Source: CAZBXE01 sp964496125 | GTDB lineage: Bacteria; Chlamydiota; Chlamydiia; Chlamydiales; CAZBXE01 | Assembly (NCBI GenBank): GCA_964496125.1 | Contig: CAZBXE010000003.1 | Coordinates: 1-64,000, forward strand | Direction: 5' to 3' | Length of the DNA: 64,000 nucleotides | Shown: positions 50,083-59,132 of the stretch, piece after piece | How positions within the stretch are numbered: position 1 is the stretch's first letter | Layout: every line of letters starts with the position of its first letter | The notes under the pieces: generated by a model | The model's database searches: none | What the model saw: the letters and a program-made list of their open reading frames with translations, nothing else | Told to the model about the DNA's origin: nothing | Position numbers and translations under genes: made by a program

Positions 50083-50403
50083 CTATTTCTGCAACGTTTG
50101 TCTCATCCAATCAAAATACTCCTTATTCCCATCCAAGATTTCAAAAACTGTAATTTCAGGAACATCATAACTTGAGCTTGCCAAAATTACTTCTTTTACT
50201 TTTTCTACTAAGGCGGAAGCTGTCTTCAGTATGATTTTGCTCTCCTGCCCCGTTTCCATTTTTCCATCCCAAAGATAGACCGATTCAATCCATGGAATGA
50301 TTTGAGCGCAGGCTACAAGCTTTTGTTCCACTAAAGCCCTAGAGATCTTCCGCGCTTCGTCAATACTTCCCATCGTGGAGCATACTTCAATGAATTTTTC
50401 CAT
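50083..50403 (-). CDS. cutA: CutA-like divalent-ion tolerance protein
   Basis: 106 residues, family length. CSTMGSIDEARKISRALVEQ, VACAQIIPWIESVYLWDGK and SSYDVPEITVFEILDGNKEYFDWM are the CutA1 pattern. It forms trimers; metal-tolerance function is debated. Chlamydia also has cutA beside the murC/ftsQ genes. Confidence 0.9.
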   Translation of the reverse strand: MEKFIEVCSTMGSIDEARKISRALVEQKLVACAQIIPWIESVYLWDGKMETGQESKIILKTASALVEKVKEVILASSSYDVPEITVFEILDGNKEYFDWMRQTLQK

Positions 50404-50418
50404 AGATTAACATCCAAG

Positions 50419-51264
50419 TTAGTACGTATAAGCCGAGTTCAAAAGTCTTAGGTCTACGACTGTGACTGGCGCTCTATAAAGCGCCTCGTCTGTAGTCACA
50501 GAAGCGGCCTTCTCTTTATGAGAAAGATAATCTCTCACCACAAGATAATTATCAAGAGCTCTTTCAACCTCTTCACAATTACAACGCAAAATCCTGGGAT
50601 AGACGCAAAGGAGGGAATGGATACCCATTTCCCTTTCGACCTTCTCCTCAAGACAGATCACAACTTCCCTCTCTCCTAGGCTTGGAGCAAAGGCTGTGCT
50701 TACATCAATACTTACAATTTCACCCCAATTCATGATCTTGTTGAGCACAAAAAAAGCAAGGTCTAGTCCTGGAGGTGAAACTTTCTTGCCATAGGCAATT
50801 TCCTGCTCTTCCAAGTAGACAACCGGTAGCCTTTTCGGAGTCAAGTAGGGTGACATCGGAAAAACATATCCTTCTCTGTCTAGTGCTGCATTATGATAAC
50901 CACCTAAATAAGCAGCTGGCGTTACAACATTGTATTCGATATAGAGCCCCGAAGGGTAGATCTTATGGATAGAAGCCTCCTTAATCACGGGACAAGAAAG
51001 CAATTTCTCCTCCCCCATTTTGAGATCGAAGAGCTCGCTATGCGTTGGTCTGTCGATTGATAAGCCTAAAAGTTCGGCAAAAAGCGCCCCCTTTAACTCT
51101 CCTCTCTCAGAGCCTGCAAGAACAAGTGTGTTAATGTTATACTTAGGGTCTTGCAGCCTTGCGCTTTTTTGGTAAAGATTGAAAAAAAAGAAAACAGCAA
51201 CCCCTCCTGTCACCATGACACAAGAAATCGCAATGATCCAAAGGGCTCTTCTAAGCGAGATCAA
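50419..51264 (-). CDS. ftsQ: FtsQ-like division protein
   Basis: 281 residues with a short cytoplasmic start, one membrane helix (ALWIIAISCVMVTGGVAVFFFF, 7-28), and a POTRA-like domain with ...EKLLSCPVIKEASIHKIYPSGL-, the characteristic strand-turn before a Leu-rich beta domain (DREGYVFPMSPYLTPKRLPV). FtsQ/DivIB links early and late division proteins. Identification relies on topology, the CPVIKEASIHKIYPSGL segment and position directly after murC-ddl. Overlaps it by 4 nt. Confidence 0.8.
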   Translation of the reverse strand: MISLRRALWIIAISCVMVTGGVAVFFFFNLYQKSARLQDPKYNINTLVLAGSERGELKGALFAELLGLSIDRPTHSELFDLKMGEEKLLSCPVIKEASIHKIYPSGLYIEYNVVTPAAYLGGYHNAALDREGYVFPMSPYLTPKRLPVVYLEEQEIAYGKKVSPPGLDLAFFVLNKIMNWGEIVSIDVSTAFAPSLGEREVVICLEEKVEREMGIHSLLCVYPRILRCNCEEVERALDNYLVVRDYLSHKEKAASVTTDEALYRAPVTVVDLRLLNSAYTY

Positions 51265-53606
51265 TTGTAGTCCTTTTGCAGCTTCGTAAGGCGTCTTTTT
51301 CGTGACAAGGCAAGGATGATAAAGCGATCTAACATCTCGCTAGCTGGAAGGCCATTGGCAACGCAGATCTGAGGATACAAGCTAATAGGAGTAAACCCTG
51401 GTATAGGATTCACCTCATTTAGCCACCAGGTGTTTTCTTCCAAAAAGAAATCTACTCTTGCAAACCCCGTGCAGCCGAGCGCTCTAAATGCTTTTTTCGC
51501 AAGCCTCATCCCCTCTTGCATAACATCCTCTTGTAGCGGAGCTCTTGCTGCCACTGCAAAACCTTCGGGACCGTATTTGGCATTATAATCATACACTTTC
51601 CCATCTGCCAGGATTTCCCCTGGTGGAAAAGTCTCCACCCGCTCATTGCCAAGGACTGCAAACTCGATTTCACGTATTTTTTTTCCCTGCTCAATAATCA
51701 CTTCTGTATCCCAGATAAAGGCCTCTTGCAAGGCAGGGAGAAGCTCCCCTTCGCTTTCAACCTTCACAACGCCGATGCTAGATCCCAAATGGCACGGCTT
51801 GACAAAAACAGGATAGAAAAGCGTTTCTCTTACCTTCTGATGAATCTCTTCGATGCTCTCCTCCTTAAAAGCTGAGACAAAAGGAAGTGTGGGCACTCCC
51901 TCTGCCCTTGCGATCATTTTTGTCAGCCTTTTATCCATGCAAACAGCGCACGCTCTAAAATTAGGACCCGTATAGGGCACCCCTAAAATTTCAAACATCC
52001 CTTGCAAAGCGCCATCCTCTCCCCAAGGCCCATGGAAAACAGGCAAAAAGGCAGCAAACTCTTTAAGTTTTTTAGCAGCAACAGAAATAGCGACAGGCTT
52101 TTGCGACCCAAAGTACCACCTTCCTTTCTTATCGACAAAAACAAGCGTTGCCTCATAAAAATTTGGATTGAGATTGTCTGCAAAAAACTTCCCGCTTCTA
52201 AGAGACACCTCGTGTTCTGACGACTCGGCCCCAAAGCCGATTGCAATTTCCCATTTTTTCACACCTTGTTCTTCCAACCGTTTTACAAATGCTGCTGAGA
52301 GCGCTGTGATATCGCCTGCTCCCATAAAAAGAAATACATCGTGTGGTCTTGCAAATTTCTGCAAAGCTTCAAGCAGCTTTTCTTTAGGATGAAAAACTGC
52401 GTTTGCTTCGAGAGCTATACTTTTACCCGTGACTCCGGTAATTTTTTTCTCCCCCGCAGAATAAATATCTGTAATAAAAACTGCATCTGCCGCTGCAAAG
52501 ACTTTCCCATACTGCCCTTTTGTCTCAAGCATCCGGCTATAGCGATGGGGCTGATACACAGCTATAAGACGTCTATCGAGAGCCGCCTCGCGAAGACCTA
52601 AAAGAGTTGCTTCAATCTCTCTTGGATGATGAGCATAATCATCAAAGACAAGCACTCCTTGCACCTCACCCTTCTTTTCCATCCTACGCTTCACACCTGA
52701 AAAGTGTAACAGCCCTTCACGAATCGCCTCTTCTGGAATACCCAGAGAGAGAGAAAGACCAATCACAGCAAGTGCATTGAGTGCGTTATGGCGCCCAAGA
52801 GCACTCACGCACACATTTTTCATGCTTCTACCAGAAAAGCAAACATCGAAGGAAATCTGCCACCCCTTTTGTGCAAAATTTTTCCCTTGTACATCAAACG
52901 TGCCATTAAACCCATAGCTTTTTCCCTGCACGGCAAGTTTTTTGAGTCTCTTATCCTCCCCACAATAAAAAAGATGTTTTTTTTCTACGACCTGTTCTGC
53001 AAACTGCAAAAACTCCCTCTCCAGCCTCTCCTCGGTTTGGAAGTATTTCATATGATCGATATCGATATTGGTAATGATCGCACCAAAGGGAGAGTACCTT
53101 AAAAAAGTTCCATCGCTCTCGTCAGCTTCTGAAACGAAAAACTCCCCCAGCCCGTATTTTCCATTTGTCTCCAGCCCTGCAAGAATCCCGCCTACAGCAA
53201 AACTAGGGTCAAGTTTAGCAGCGCGCAGAACAGTAGCGAGAAGGGCTGTCGTCGTGGTCTTCCCATGAGTCCCTGTGACAGCAAGCATTTTTAGCCCTAT
53301 CGAAAGCTGTTTTAGCAGCTCAGAGCGGTGCAGGATCGTACATCCTAGTCTCTTCGCTTCATTGACTTCAGGATTATCGCAAAGCACGTCCGTTGAAAAG
53401 ATGACCGTCATCCCCGGCTGGATATGCGCTGCTGCATGGCCCATATGGACGCTTGCCCCCTTATCGAAAAGCTGCCTTGTTACGTAGGTGGCAGCTAGAT
53501 CGCTGCCTGAAACGTCTTGTTTTTTTTCCAACAAAATATTTGCAAGGGCGCTCATTCCGATACCGCCAATGCCGATCAAATGGTATTTTTCTGCAATGTG
53601 TTCCAT
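51261..53606 (-). CDS. murC-ddl: MurC-Ddl fusion: UDP-MurNAc-L-Ala ligase and D-Ala-D-Ala ligase
   Basis: 781 residues. The MurC part (1 to about 460) has GIGGIGMSALANILL, the ATP loop TGTHGKTTTTALLA (111-124), and DDYAHHPREIEATL. The Ddl part (from about 465) starts GAESSEHEVSLRSG, has the FHGPWGEDGALQGM loop, PVFVKPCHLGSSIGV and a C-terminal GCTGFARVDFF...LNEVNPIPGFT. The fusion is a hallmark of Chlamydiota and puts successive peptidoglycan-precursor steps on one chain. Both active sites appear intact. The start overlaps murG by 31 nt. Confidence 0.96.
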   Translation of the reverse strand: MEHIAEKYHLIGIGGIGMSALANILLEKKQDVSGSDLAATYVTRQLFDKGASVHMGHAAAHIQPGMTVIFSTDVLCDNPEVNEAKRLGCTILHRSELLKQLSIGLKMLAVTGTHGKTTTTALLATVLRAAKLDPSFAVGGILAGLETNGKYGLGEFFVSEADESDGTFLRYSPFGAIITNIDIDHMKYFQTEERLEREFLQFAEQVVEKKHLFYCGEDKRLKKLAVQGKSYGFNGTFDVQGKNFAQKGWQISFDVCFSGRSMKNVCVSALGRHNALNALAVIGLSLSLGIPEEAIREGLLHFSGVKRRMEKKGEVQGVLVFDDYAHHPREIEATLLGLREAALDRRLIAVYQPHRYSRMLETKGQYGKVFAAADAVFITDIYSAGEKKITGVTGKSIALEANAVFHPKEKLLEALQKFARPHDVFLFMGAGDITALSAAFVKRLEEQGVKKWEIAIGFGAESSEHEVSLRSGKFFADNLNPNFYEATLVFVDKKGRWYFGSQKPVAISVAAKKLKEFAAFLPVFHGPWGEDGALQGMFEILGVPYTGPNFRACAVCMDKRLTKMIARAEGVPTLPFVSAFKEESIEEIHQKVRETLFYPVFVKPCHLGSSIGVVKVESEGELLPALQEAFIWDTEVIIEQGKKIREIEFAVLGNERVETFPPGEILADGKVYDYNAKYGPEGFAVAARAPLQEDVMQEGMRLAKKAFRALGCTGFARVDFFLEENTWWLNEVNPIPGFTPISLYPQICVANGLPASEMLDRFIILALSRKRRLTKLQKDYN

Positions 53607-54622
53607 ATAAGATCCTCAAGTGTCGTTTTTGGAAGGTTCTCTCTTTCGCATTCAAGGCACTGTTTCATCTCCTGAAGTTTTTTCCCCTCCTCTGCAAAAA
53701 GGGTCTCAAGTGTGGCCACAAACACCTCTTTTGTCACTTCATTTTGCGCGCGGCAAATTGCGCCCCCCTTTTTCTCAACAAACTCCCCATTTTTTGCCTG
53801 GTGCTTGTCCTTTGCATAAGGGTAGGGAATAAAAAATGCTGGGAGTGCAAACTCAAGCAGTTCAGCTACAGTCATAGCTCCCGACCTACTCACAACAAGG
53901 TCTGCGATATGGTAGGCGTAATGGATGTTTTTTTCAAAGGCTCTGACAGAAGCAGGAATACCCTCTTTTTCATACACAGCCTTAACTCCTGGCACTCTCC
54001 TCTCCTCCCCCACCAGATGGACCACTTGAAAAGGTGGAAGCTTCTTTTTCAAGTCCGCTGCCGACTGTATCAAAAGCTCATTGATTGCTTGCGCCCCTTG
54101 AGATCCTCCAAAGACAAGAAGGGTGGGAAGTTTTCCGAGGCCAAAGTAAGAATAACACTGATTTCTAGGAGTGCTGTTTCTTTGAAACCCCTCGCGCAAA
54201 AGAGTTCGTACCCTCTCGGTTTTTCCAAAGAGAAAACTTGCTGCCTCTTGGAACTGGATGCCTGTCACCTCTGCCCAGATTGAAAAGAGGCGAATCACAC
54301 GCCCAGGTAAGCGATCTGGTGCATAGAGAATAATTGGGATTTTTTTCCATTTGGCAGCAAGGAGCATAGGAACTGTATAGAAGCTGCCAAACCCCACAAC
54401 AACCGAGGGTCTGCTCTCCTCCAAAACAGAAATATTTTTCTGAAAACCTTGGAAAAGCAAACAAAAATCAGACAGAATATTTTTAAATTTTGAGAATTTA
54501 GGAGCTTTTTGCTCTACCACAGGGACAACTGTTGCCCATTTTTTAAGCGTCGCCCCCAAAGTCTCGGCCGGAACCATATGCCCACCCGTACCTCCTACTG
54601 CTATGAGCACGCTTACATCCAT
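53576..54622 (-). CDS. murG: UDP-GlcNAc:lipid I GlcNAc transferase
   Basis: 348 residues from ATG 54622 (MDVSVLIAVGGTGGHMVPAE); a further ATG at 54646 adds eight residues. GGTGGHMVPAETLG binds lipid I; VFGGSQGAQAINELL and the C-domain VSRSGAMTVAELLEFALPAFFIPYP bind UDP-GlcNAc. It makes lipid II at the inner membrane. In Chlamydia ftsW lies immediately upstream; here a plus-strand gene remnant (54692-55945) separates the two. Confidence 0.93.
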   Translation of the reverse strand: MDVSVLIAVGGTGGHMVPAETLGATLKKWATVVPVVEQKAPKFSKFKNILSDFCLLFQGFQKNISVLEESRPSVVVGFGSFYTVPMLLAAKWKKIPIILYAPDRLPGRVIRLFSIWAEVTGIQFQEAASFLFGKTERVRTLLREGFQRNSTPRNQCYSYFGLGKLPTLLVFGGSQGAQAINELLIQSAADLKKKLPPFQVVHLVGEERRVPGVKAVYEKEGIPASVRAFEKNIHYAYHIADLVVSRSGAMTVAELLEFALPAFFIPYPYAKDKHQAKNGEFVEKKGGAICRAQNEVTKEVFVATLETLFAEEGKKLQEMKQCLECERENLPKTTLEDLIWNTLQKNTI

Positions 54623-54691
54623 CCTTTCTTTATCGCATTTTGACATTATTAACCCATACTGTAGGCCCCAAAAAAATAAAATGAGGAACCT

Positions 54692-55945
54692 GTGATCTTT
54701 ACTCTACAACAGAATATCATTGCAGCTGCCGAGAAGACAAAAGGAAGCTCTGCTTCGGTCAAGGAAATCAAAACTCGGGCTTTGGTATTATCGCTTGTAG
54801 CTGTGGAGATACTTTCCTCTCTCTTAGGGACGATTGTTTTCCAAATTCCTCGCACTGTCTCAAGCCTCTTCTTCGCTCCGGACAACAACACGCCAAGGGC
54901 TATCGTAGGACAAGCTCCAAATAAAGGCAAGGTGAAGAGCGCAAAAGAAAAAGCTCTAAATAATCTTAAAAATGCTTATTCCCATTTCAAGGGCAGTTTT
55001 GCAAAAAGCTCTGATGAAATTTAACGCGAAATCACATACAAACCTAAGGCTAAATCTTTTGGTGCAAAAGTGTATGATTTTGTGCTGCGCAACAAAAAAG
55101 GGATTATGCTTGTTGTTGCCATAGGAGTTGCAGCCTATGCAACGGTTTACATTCGTCCCCATCTCTTTTCATGGACCCCTGCCCCAATAGCCCCAGGCCA
55201 AATCCCTGTTTGTCCGCCTCACACCGCTGCCGCCTGTCCTAAGCCGACTTGTCCGCCTCCTATCACTCTTCCCCCTCATTGACCAAGCACAGCCTCAACC
55301 TCAAGGTCCGAATCAAAACGTAGCGCCCCCTCCGCCCCCTCCTCCTGCGTTTGGTCCACCAGAAGCACCTCACGCCCGACAAGACGGTGGACGGACAAAT
55401 CTACTCGCCGCAATCCGTGGAGAGGGAGCAGGTCCCCAAAGGGGCGGCTTCAGCGGGGAGATGGCCCTAAAGCGTCCCCTCAGGAGCAGGCCCTTGCCTT
55501 CCATAAGGATAAGGCAAACACTCGAGGAAACCCCGACAGATGGGCAGAAGCTCCCCCATTATCCGTAGAACAAACAAAGTTGCTTCAAACCATCTTCAGA
55601 TCGGATCCTCAGGGATTAGAACAAGCCCAAAAAAAGCTACAAGGAGAGCTTGTACCGCTAAAGGATCCCTACCTGAAGAACAAATTCGAAACCTGCGACA
55701 ATAGAGAACTTGCGGAATTAGCGCGGATTATTCTGAAAGACCCTCATTTAGCAAAAAGCCTAACAGCTCCAGAGGTAGAAAATTTTATCGCAGCCCATCC
55801 AGCAGAAGACAACCTAGAAAATTTTAGATTTGCCTCTTGGATACGAAAGGATGTTCATGAGCAGAAATGGATTGCCTTTTTCCATATGCAAGGCAGGCTC
55901 GTACAAACCCTGCAAGCCGTCATTGTAAGCAGGGCAAAAAAATGA
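54692..55945 (+). pseudogene. broken membrane protein with polyproline and WH2-like motif, related in architecture to the 31-37 kb family
   Basis: Starts GTG 54692 (TGAGGA upstream). A hydrophobic core (RALVLSLVAVEILSSLLGTIVF) and Lys-rich helix run to an in-frame TAA at 55022-55024. The same frame resumes with KSFGAKVYDFVLRNKKGIML and a membrane segment (VVAIGVAAYATVYI), then a Pro/Cys-rich stretch to TGA at 55280. From about 55281 the +1-shifted frame reads a polyproline run (APPPPPPPAFGPP) and GGRTNLLAAIRG, which resembles the WH2 actin-binding motif. At about 55430-55460 the original frame becomes sensible again (SPQEQALAFHKDKANTRG) and stays open to 55945. One stop and two compensating shifts suggest decay or sequencing errors; the 10-N gap nearby shows draft quality. 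Order core / KK-segment / Pro tail matches proteins A-C. Confidence 0.65.
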
Positions 55946-56043
55946 AACCCAAGAACCAGAACGCCCGAAGCAGCTAGATGAGTCGCCGACCTCACAAAAT
56001 AGATCCCATCAAGGGTCACAAGTCTGATGATGCTTTCGATTGA

Positions 56044-57153
56044 TTACTCAACTGCAACGCGAGAGAGAAGCGTAATCCCCAGAAGGTTTGCCGCAAGAGA
56101 GCTTCCCCCTTGGCTAAAAAGGGGAAGGTTTAGCCCTGTGCTCGGAAGAAGACCTGATACTACGGCCAGGTTTAAAAAGGCCTGAAGTGAAATCAAGGAT
56201 GTGATGGAGGCCGCTAAGAGAAATCCATCTCTTGTCACGGCTCGGCATGAAAGCCAAAAACCAAGCAAGGTAAAGAGCATNNNNNNNNNNAGCATATAGA
56301 GGGTAATGAGAAGAAGCATTCCTAGAAAGCCACATTCTTCGGCATAAATTGCGGCAATGTAGTCGTTTTGCGCCTCGGGCAGGTAGCTTAGCTTTTGGAA
56401 ACTATTGCCTGGTCCTTTTCCAAGCCAACCGCCCGACCCCGCTGCAATTTTTGCTTGGTAGGGTTGGTGCCCCCTTCCTAAACGGTCAAGTTCAGGATTC
56501 CAATACACTTTAAGGCGTGCTTGAACGTAGGGGAGTTGGTAGGCAAACACCCCTCCGATCAAAAGAGCCCCTGCAATCGGCAAACCCCAATATTTTACAG
56601 GCGTCCCCATGACAAAGAGAAGCATGATCAAAATAAAAACAAGGACAAGGGCGGTACCGTTGTTGGGTTGCAAAAGAATCAAAACAATCGGAACAAAGAG
56701 GGGCAGGGTGACTTTCAGAAATGTTTTATATGTAAAAGGGGGGGTACTAGCGCCCATCCTGTGGATAAGAACAGCGGGCAAAAGAAACTTAACAAACTCA
56801 GAGGGTTGTAGCGAAAAACCAAAAACAGAAATCCATCTTTTTGCACCGTTAACTTCCCTTCCGATTCCAGGTACTAGAGTCAACAAAAGGAGAAAACAAA
56901 AAAAGGCAAGTAGATAGGGACTTGCAGTCAGAAAGTTTTTCACGCCAAAGCGGTAGAGAAACCCCGCAAGAACAAGCCCTAAAACGGCATAATAGAGCTG
57001 CCTTGTTACAGCAAAATAGGTGCTACGGGGTAGAGAAAGATCTAAAACTTCAGCGCTTGTCGTGTTGAAGATCATGATCAGCCCAATCATAAAGATCAGG
57101 GTACATGTGATGACAAGCAATATCTTTTCAAAAGAGATTCGGTCAACGTACAC
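56044..57153 (-). CDS. ftsW: FtsW/SEDS-type lipid II polymerase, interrupted by an assembly gap
   Basis: About 369 residues from GTG 57153, overlapping the upstream LysM gene by 11 nt; longer starts would run inside that gene. Ten membrane segments; landmarks RLGRGHQPYQAKIAAGSGGWLGKGPGNSFQ, LPEAQNDYIAAIYAEE and the C-terminal TGLNLPLFSQGGSSLAANLLGI are SEDS-family signatures. In Chlamydiae, FtsW polymerises septal glycan with a class B penicillin-binding protein. Ten N bases (56281-56290) replace a few residues in a membrane segment near the C-terminus; the frame continues across if ten is the real length. Confidence 0.93.
   Translation of the reverse strand: MYVDRISFEKILLVITCTLIFMIGLIMIFNTTSAEVLDLSLPRSTYFAVTRQLYYAVLGLVLAGFLYRFGVKNFLTASPYLLAFFCFLLLLTLVPGIGREVNGAKRWISVFGFSLQPSEFVKFLLPAVLIHRMGASTPPFTYKTFLKVTLPLFVPIVLILLQPNNGTALVLVFILIMLLFVMGTPVKYWGLPIAGALLIGGVFAYQLPYVQARLKVYWNPELDRLGRGHQPYQAKIAAGSGGWLGKGPGNSFQKLSYLPEAQNDYIAAIYAEECGFLGMLLLITLYMXXXXMLFTLLGFWLSCRAVTRDGFLLAASITSLISLQAFLNLAVVSGLLPSTGLNLPLFSQGGSSLAANLLGITLLSRVAVE
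56281..56290. other. run of ten N (assembly gap)
   Basis: Ten undetermined bases within ftsW. Gap size may be arbitrary, although the ftsW frame is kept with exactly ten. Confidence 0.98.
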
Positions 57154-57865
57154 GTACCTTATCCCCGATCTGGAGATTGCGCGCCTTTTCTTCAGAAAGG
57201 CCGTTGAGGCGCAAAATATCTTCAAAGCGTACATTGTGTTTGCGAGCAATAGTCCAGGGGTTATCGCCATTTTTCACTACGTAATAGACAGGATCAGCTA
57301 CTGCCACAATCGGCTGTTCTTCCATCTCAACGACAAGATCTTCACCTGCAGCTACTTCGCCTGGCCTCAAGACAGGCACCTTGAGCACCCAACCTACATC
57401 AATGCGCTCTGTTTTCAGGTTATTGATTCTTTTAAGCTCTTTTTCCGTTGTGCCATTTGCTTTTGCAATTTTGCTTAAGGCATCCCCTTTCTTTACAGTG
57501 ACGTCTATATATTCCCGCTCTGGTTGAAGGGTGTCTGGACTCAGTATTTCTTGCGCTCCTGGTTTTTGTCTTTGGAGATTAGAGGCGTAGGCTTTCAAAA
57601 CACTATCCACCTCATCTACAAGAGTGCTTTCTTGCGACTTTACTTTGGTCGACTCAACAATCGGCATAGGCTTCTCTACTTTTTTCTCCTCATAAGCGAG
57701 TCTCTTCACTTCTCTTTTACTATCACGAGGCTCGCGTAAAAGGTCTGCATCATAGTGTGAGGCGGTTAGAAATAGGACTGAAATGAGTGCGACATTCACA
57801 AACACCGCAATGAGAATCGTGTCTCGACGGCTTATGCTCATGAGTTGATCTCCCTGATTGGTCAT
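57143..57865 (-). CDS. LysM-domain envelope protein, NlpD-like
   Basis: 240 residues. A membrane/signal-anchor segment (TILIAVFVNVALISVLFLTA, about 15-34) is followed by a charged linker and two LysM glycan-binding domains: YIDVTVKKGDALSKIAKANG (about 117-160) and VYYVVKNGDNPWTIARKHNV (about 192-238). No M23 peptidase domain, so it binds but should not cut peptidoglycan. The equivalent Chlamydia gene between murD and ftsW is annotated nlpD. Start and stop overlap or lie close to murD and ftsW. Confidence 0.85.
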   Translation of the reverse strand: MTNQGDQLMSISRRDTILIAVFVNVALISVLFLTASHYDADLLREPRDSKREVKRLAYEEKKVEKPMPIVESTKVKSQESTLVDEVDSVLKAYASNLQRQKPGAQEILSPDTLQPEREYIDVTVKKGDALSKIAKANGTTEKELKRINNLKTERIDVGWVLKVPVLRPGEVAAGEDLVVEMEEQPIVAVADPVYYVVKNGDNPWTIARKHNVRFEDILRLNGLSEEKARNLQIGDKVRVR

Positions 57866-57884
57866 TATTATCTTCTCTTATTTA

Positions 57885-59132
57885 TTATAATTTTCTACAA
57901 AGCTCCATAAAAGTGTCCCCTCTGTGGGCATAATTTTGGAACTGATCTAAACTCGTGCACCCGGGCGAAAAAAGCACAGTCTCACCAGGCCTGGCTCCCT
58001 GTTTTGCTTCACGAAGCGCCACATCCAAGGTTCCACACCGATAAAAGGGAAAGTGTGCTGAAAGCTCCCTCTCCAACTTATCGGTTGCCCTACCAATCGC
58101 ATAAATTGCCCTCACCTTTTCTTTAAAGGCGGGTATCCAGTCTGCGAAGGGCAAATCTTTATCTGCACCACCTGCAATTAAGAGAATCGGCCCCTCAAAG
58201 GAAGCTACGGCAAACTCTACAGCATGCGGGTTTGTCCCTTTACTATCATTGTAGTATCTAACTCCATCAATTTCACGGACAAACTGCACACGGTGAGGGG
58301 GCTTCTGAAAACTCGCAAGGGCCTCTGCAAACGCCTCAAGGCTAACTCCTCTTGTTTTACACAAGGAGAAGGCTGCCAAAATGTTTCCAAGCTCACGACT
58401 CACCCTATCTCTATACATTTTCTCTAAAAACAATGCAACCTTTTCATCGTGAATTGTGTGAATGACCTTAGGGTCGATTTTATGGATCTCCTCTGGGAAA
58501 AGGGAAAAGAGCTCCTCGGGTACAAAAAGGGGAGCATTTTGCTTCAAGATACGCCCAATTTGAAACTTCGCTGCGGCATATTCTGCCATATCTTTATGGC
58601 GATCAAAGTGATCGGGAGCAATGTTCAGAATGCAAGCGGCATCGAGACATTTTGTCTTAAACGTCTCTAGCTGGAAAGAGCTAAATTCAGCCACAATCAC
58701 TTCACACTCCGGCTCTGAAGAAAAGGGTATACCGACATTACCAAGCGCAAGTGCCTTTTGCCCTGCAAACTTGAGCACATGTTCTACGAGGCGGGTTGTG
58801 GTTGTTTTCCCATTTGTTCCCGTGATCCCCAAAATCGGGATGTGGCATTCACGCAGAGCAAGCTCTGCTTCCCCAATATACGGGATGCCACTTTTGATCA
58901 CTTCCCGATACATCAGATCTGTAGGTGGAATGCCAGGGGAAACGACAACGAAATCAAACTCTTCAAGCTTAATCTCTTTTTCCGTTCGGACAGGAAAGGG
59001 CACCTCTTTAGGAGCCCTATCAAGCCCCGTTACGACGACTCCTCGTTTTTGCAAGAAGGTAGCAACTGCAAGGCCGCTGATCCCAAGGCCAAGGATGAGT
59101 GCTCTTTTTCCTTTATAATCACTTACTGAAAT
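57885..59132 (-). CDS. murD: UDP-MurNAc-L-Ala:D-Glu ligase, start codon unclear
   Basis: About 415 residues. N-terminal Rossmann LILGLGISGLAVATF, ATP loop GITGTNGKTTTTRLVEH, and YNDSKGTNPHAVEFA plus LIAGGADKDLPF are MurD motifs. Conserved sequence begins about ISVSDYKGKRALIL, immediately after the mraY stop region. No ATG, GTG or TTG occurs in frame there: ATT at 59132 (or 59138, or ATC 59141) are the only nearby options, and the next ATG (59210) would add 26 residues inside mraY that look unlike MurD. I place the start at ATT 59132 with low certainty. Adds D-glutamate to the muropeptide. Confidence 0.88.
   Translation of the reverse strand: MSVSDYKGKRALILGLGISGLAVATFLQKRGVVVTGLDRAPKEVPFPVRTEKEIKLEEFDFVVVSPGIPPTDLMYREVIKSGIPYIGEAELALRECHIPILGITGTNGKTTTTRLVEHVLKFAGQKALALGNVGIPFSSEPECEVIVAEFSSFQLETFKTKCLDAACILNIAPDHFDRHKDMAEYAAAKFQIGRILKQNAPLFVPEELFSLFPEEIHKIDPKVIHTIHDEKVALFLEKMYRDRVSRELGNILAAFSLCKTRGVSLEAFAEALASFQKPPHRVQFVREIDGVRYYNDSKGTNPHAVEFAVASFEGPILLIAGGADKDLPFADWIPAFKEKVRAIYAIGRATDKLERELSAHFPFYRCGTLDVALREAKQGARPGETVLFSPGCTSLDQFQNYAHRGDTFMELCRKL

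Noticed and set aside
53453..54283. Long open frame on the plus strand (276 codons)
   Set aside because: Fully antisense to murG and murC-ddl, whose products are unmistakable; the translation is Cys/Lys/Phe-rich with no domain-like pattern.
54640..54660. TTGACA at 54640-54645 as a promoter of the broken gene
   Set aside because: No -10 box at 16-19 bp spacing; CATACT is only 9 bp away.
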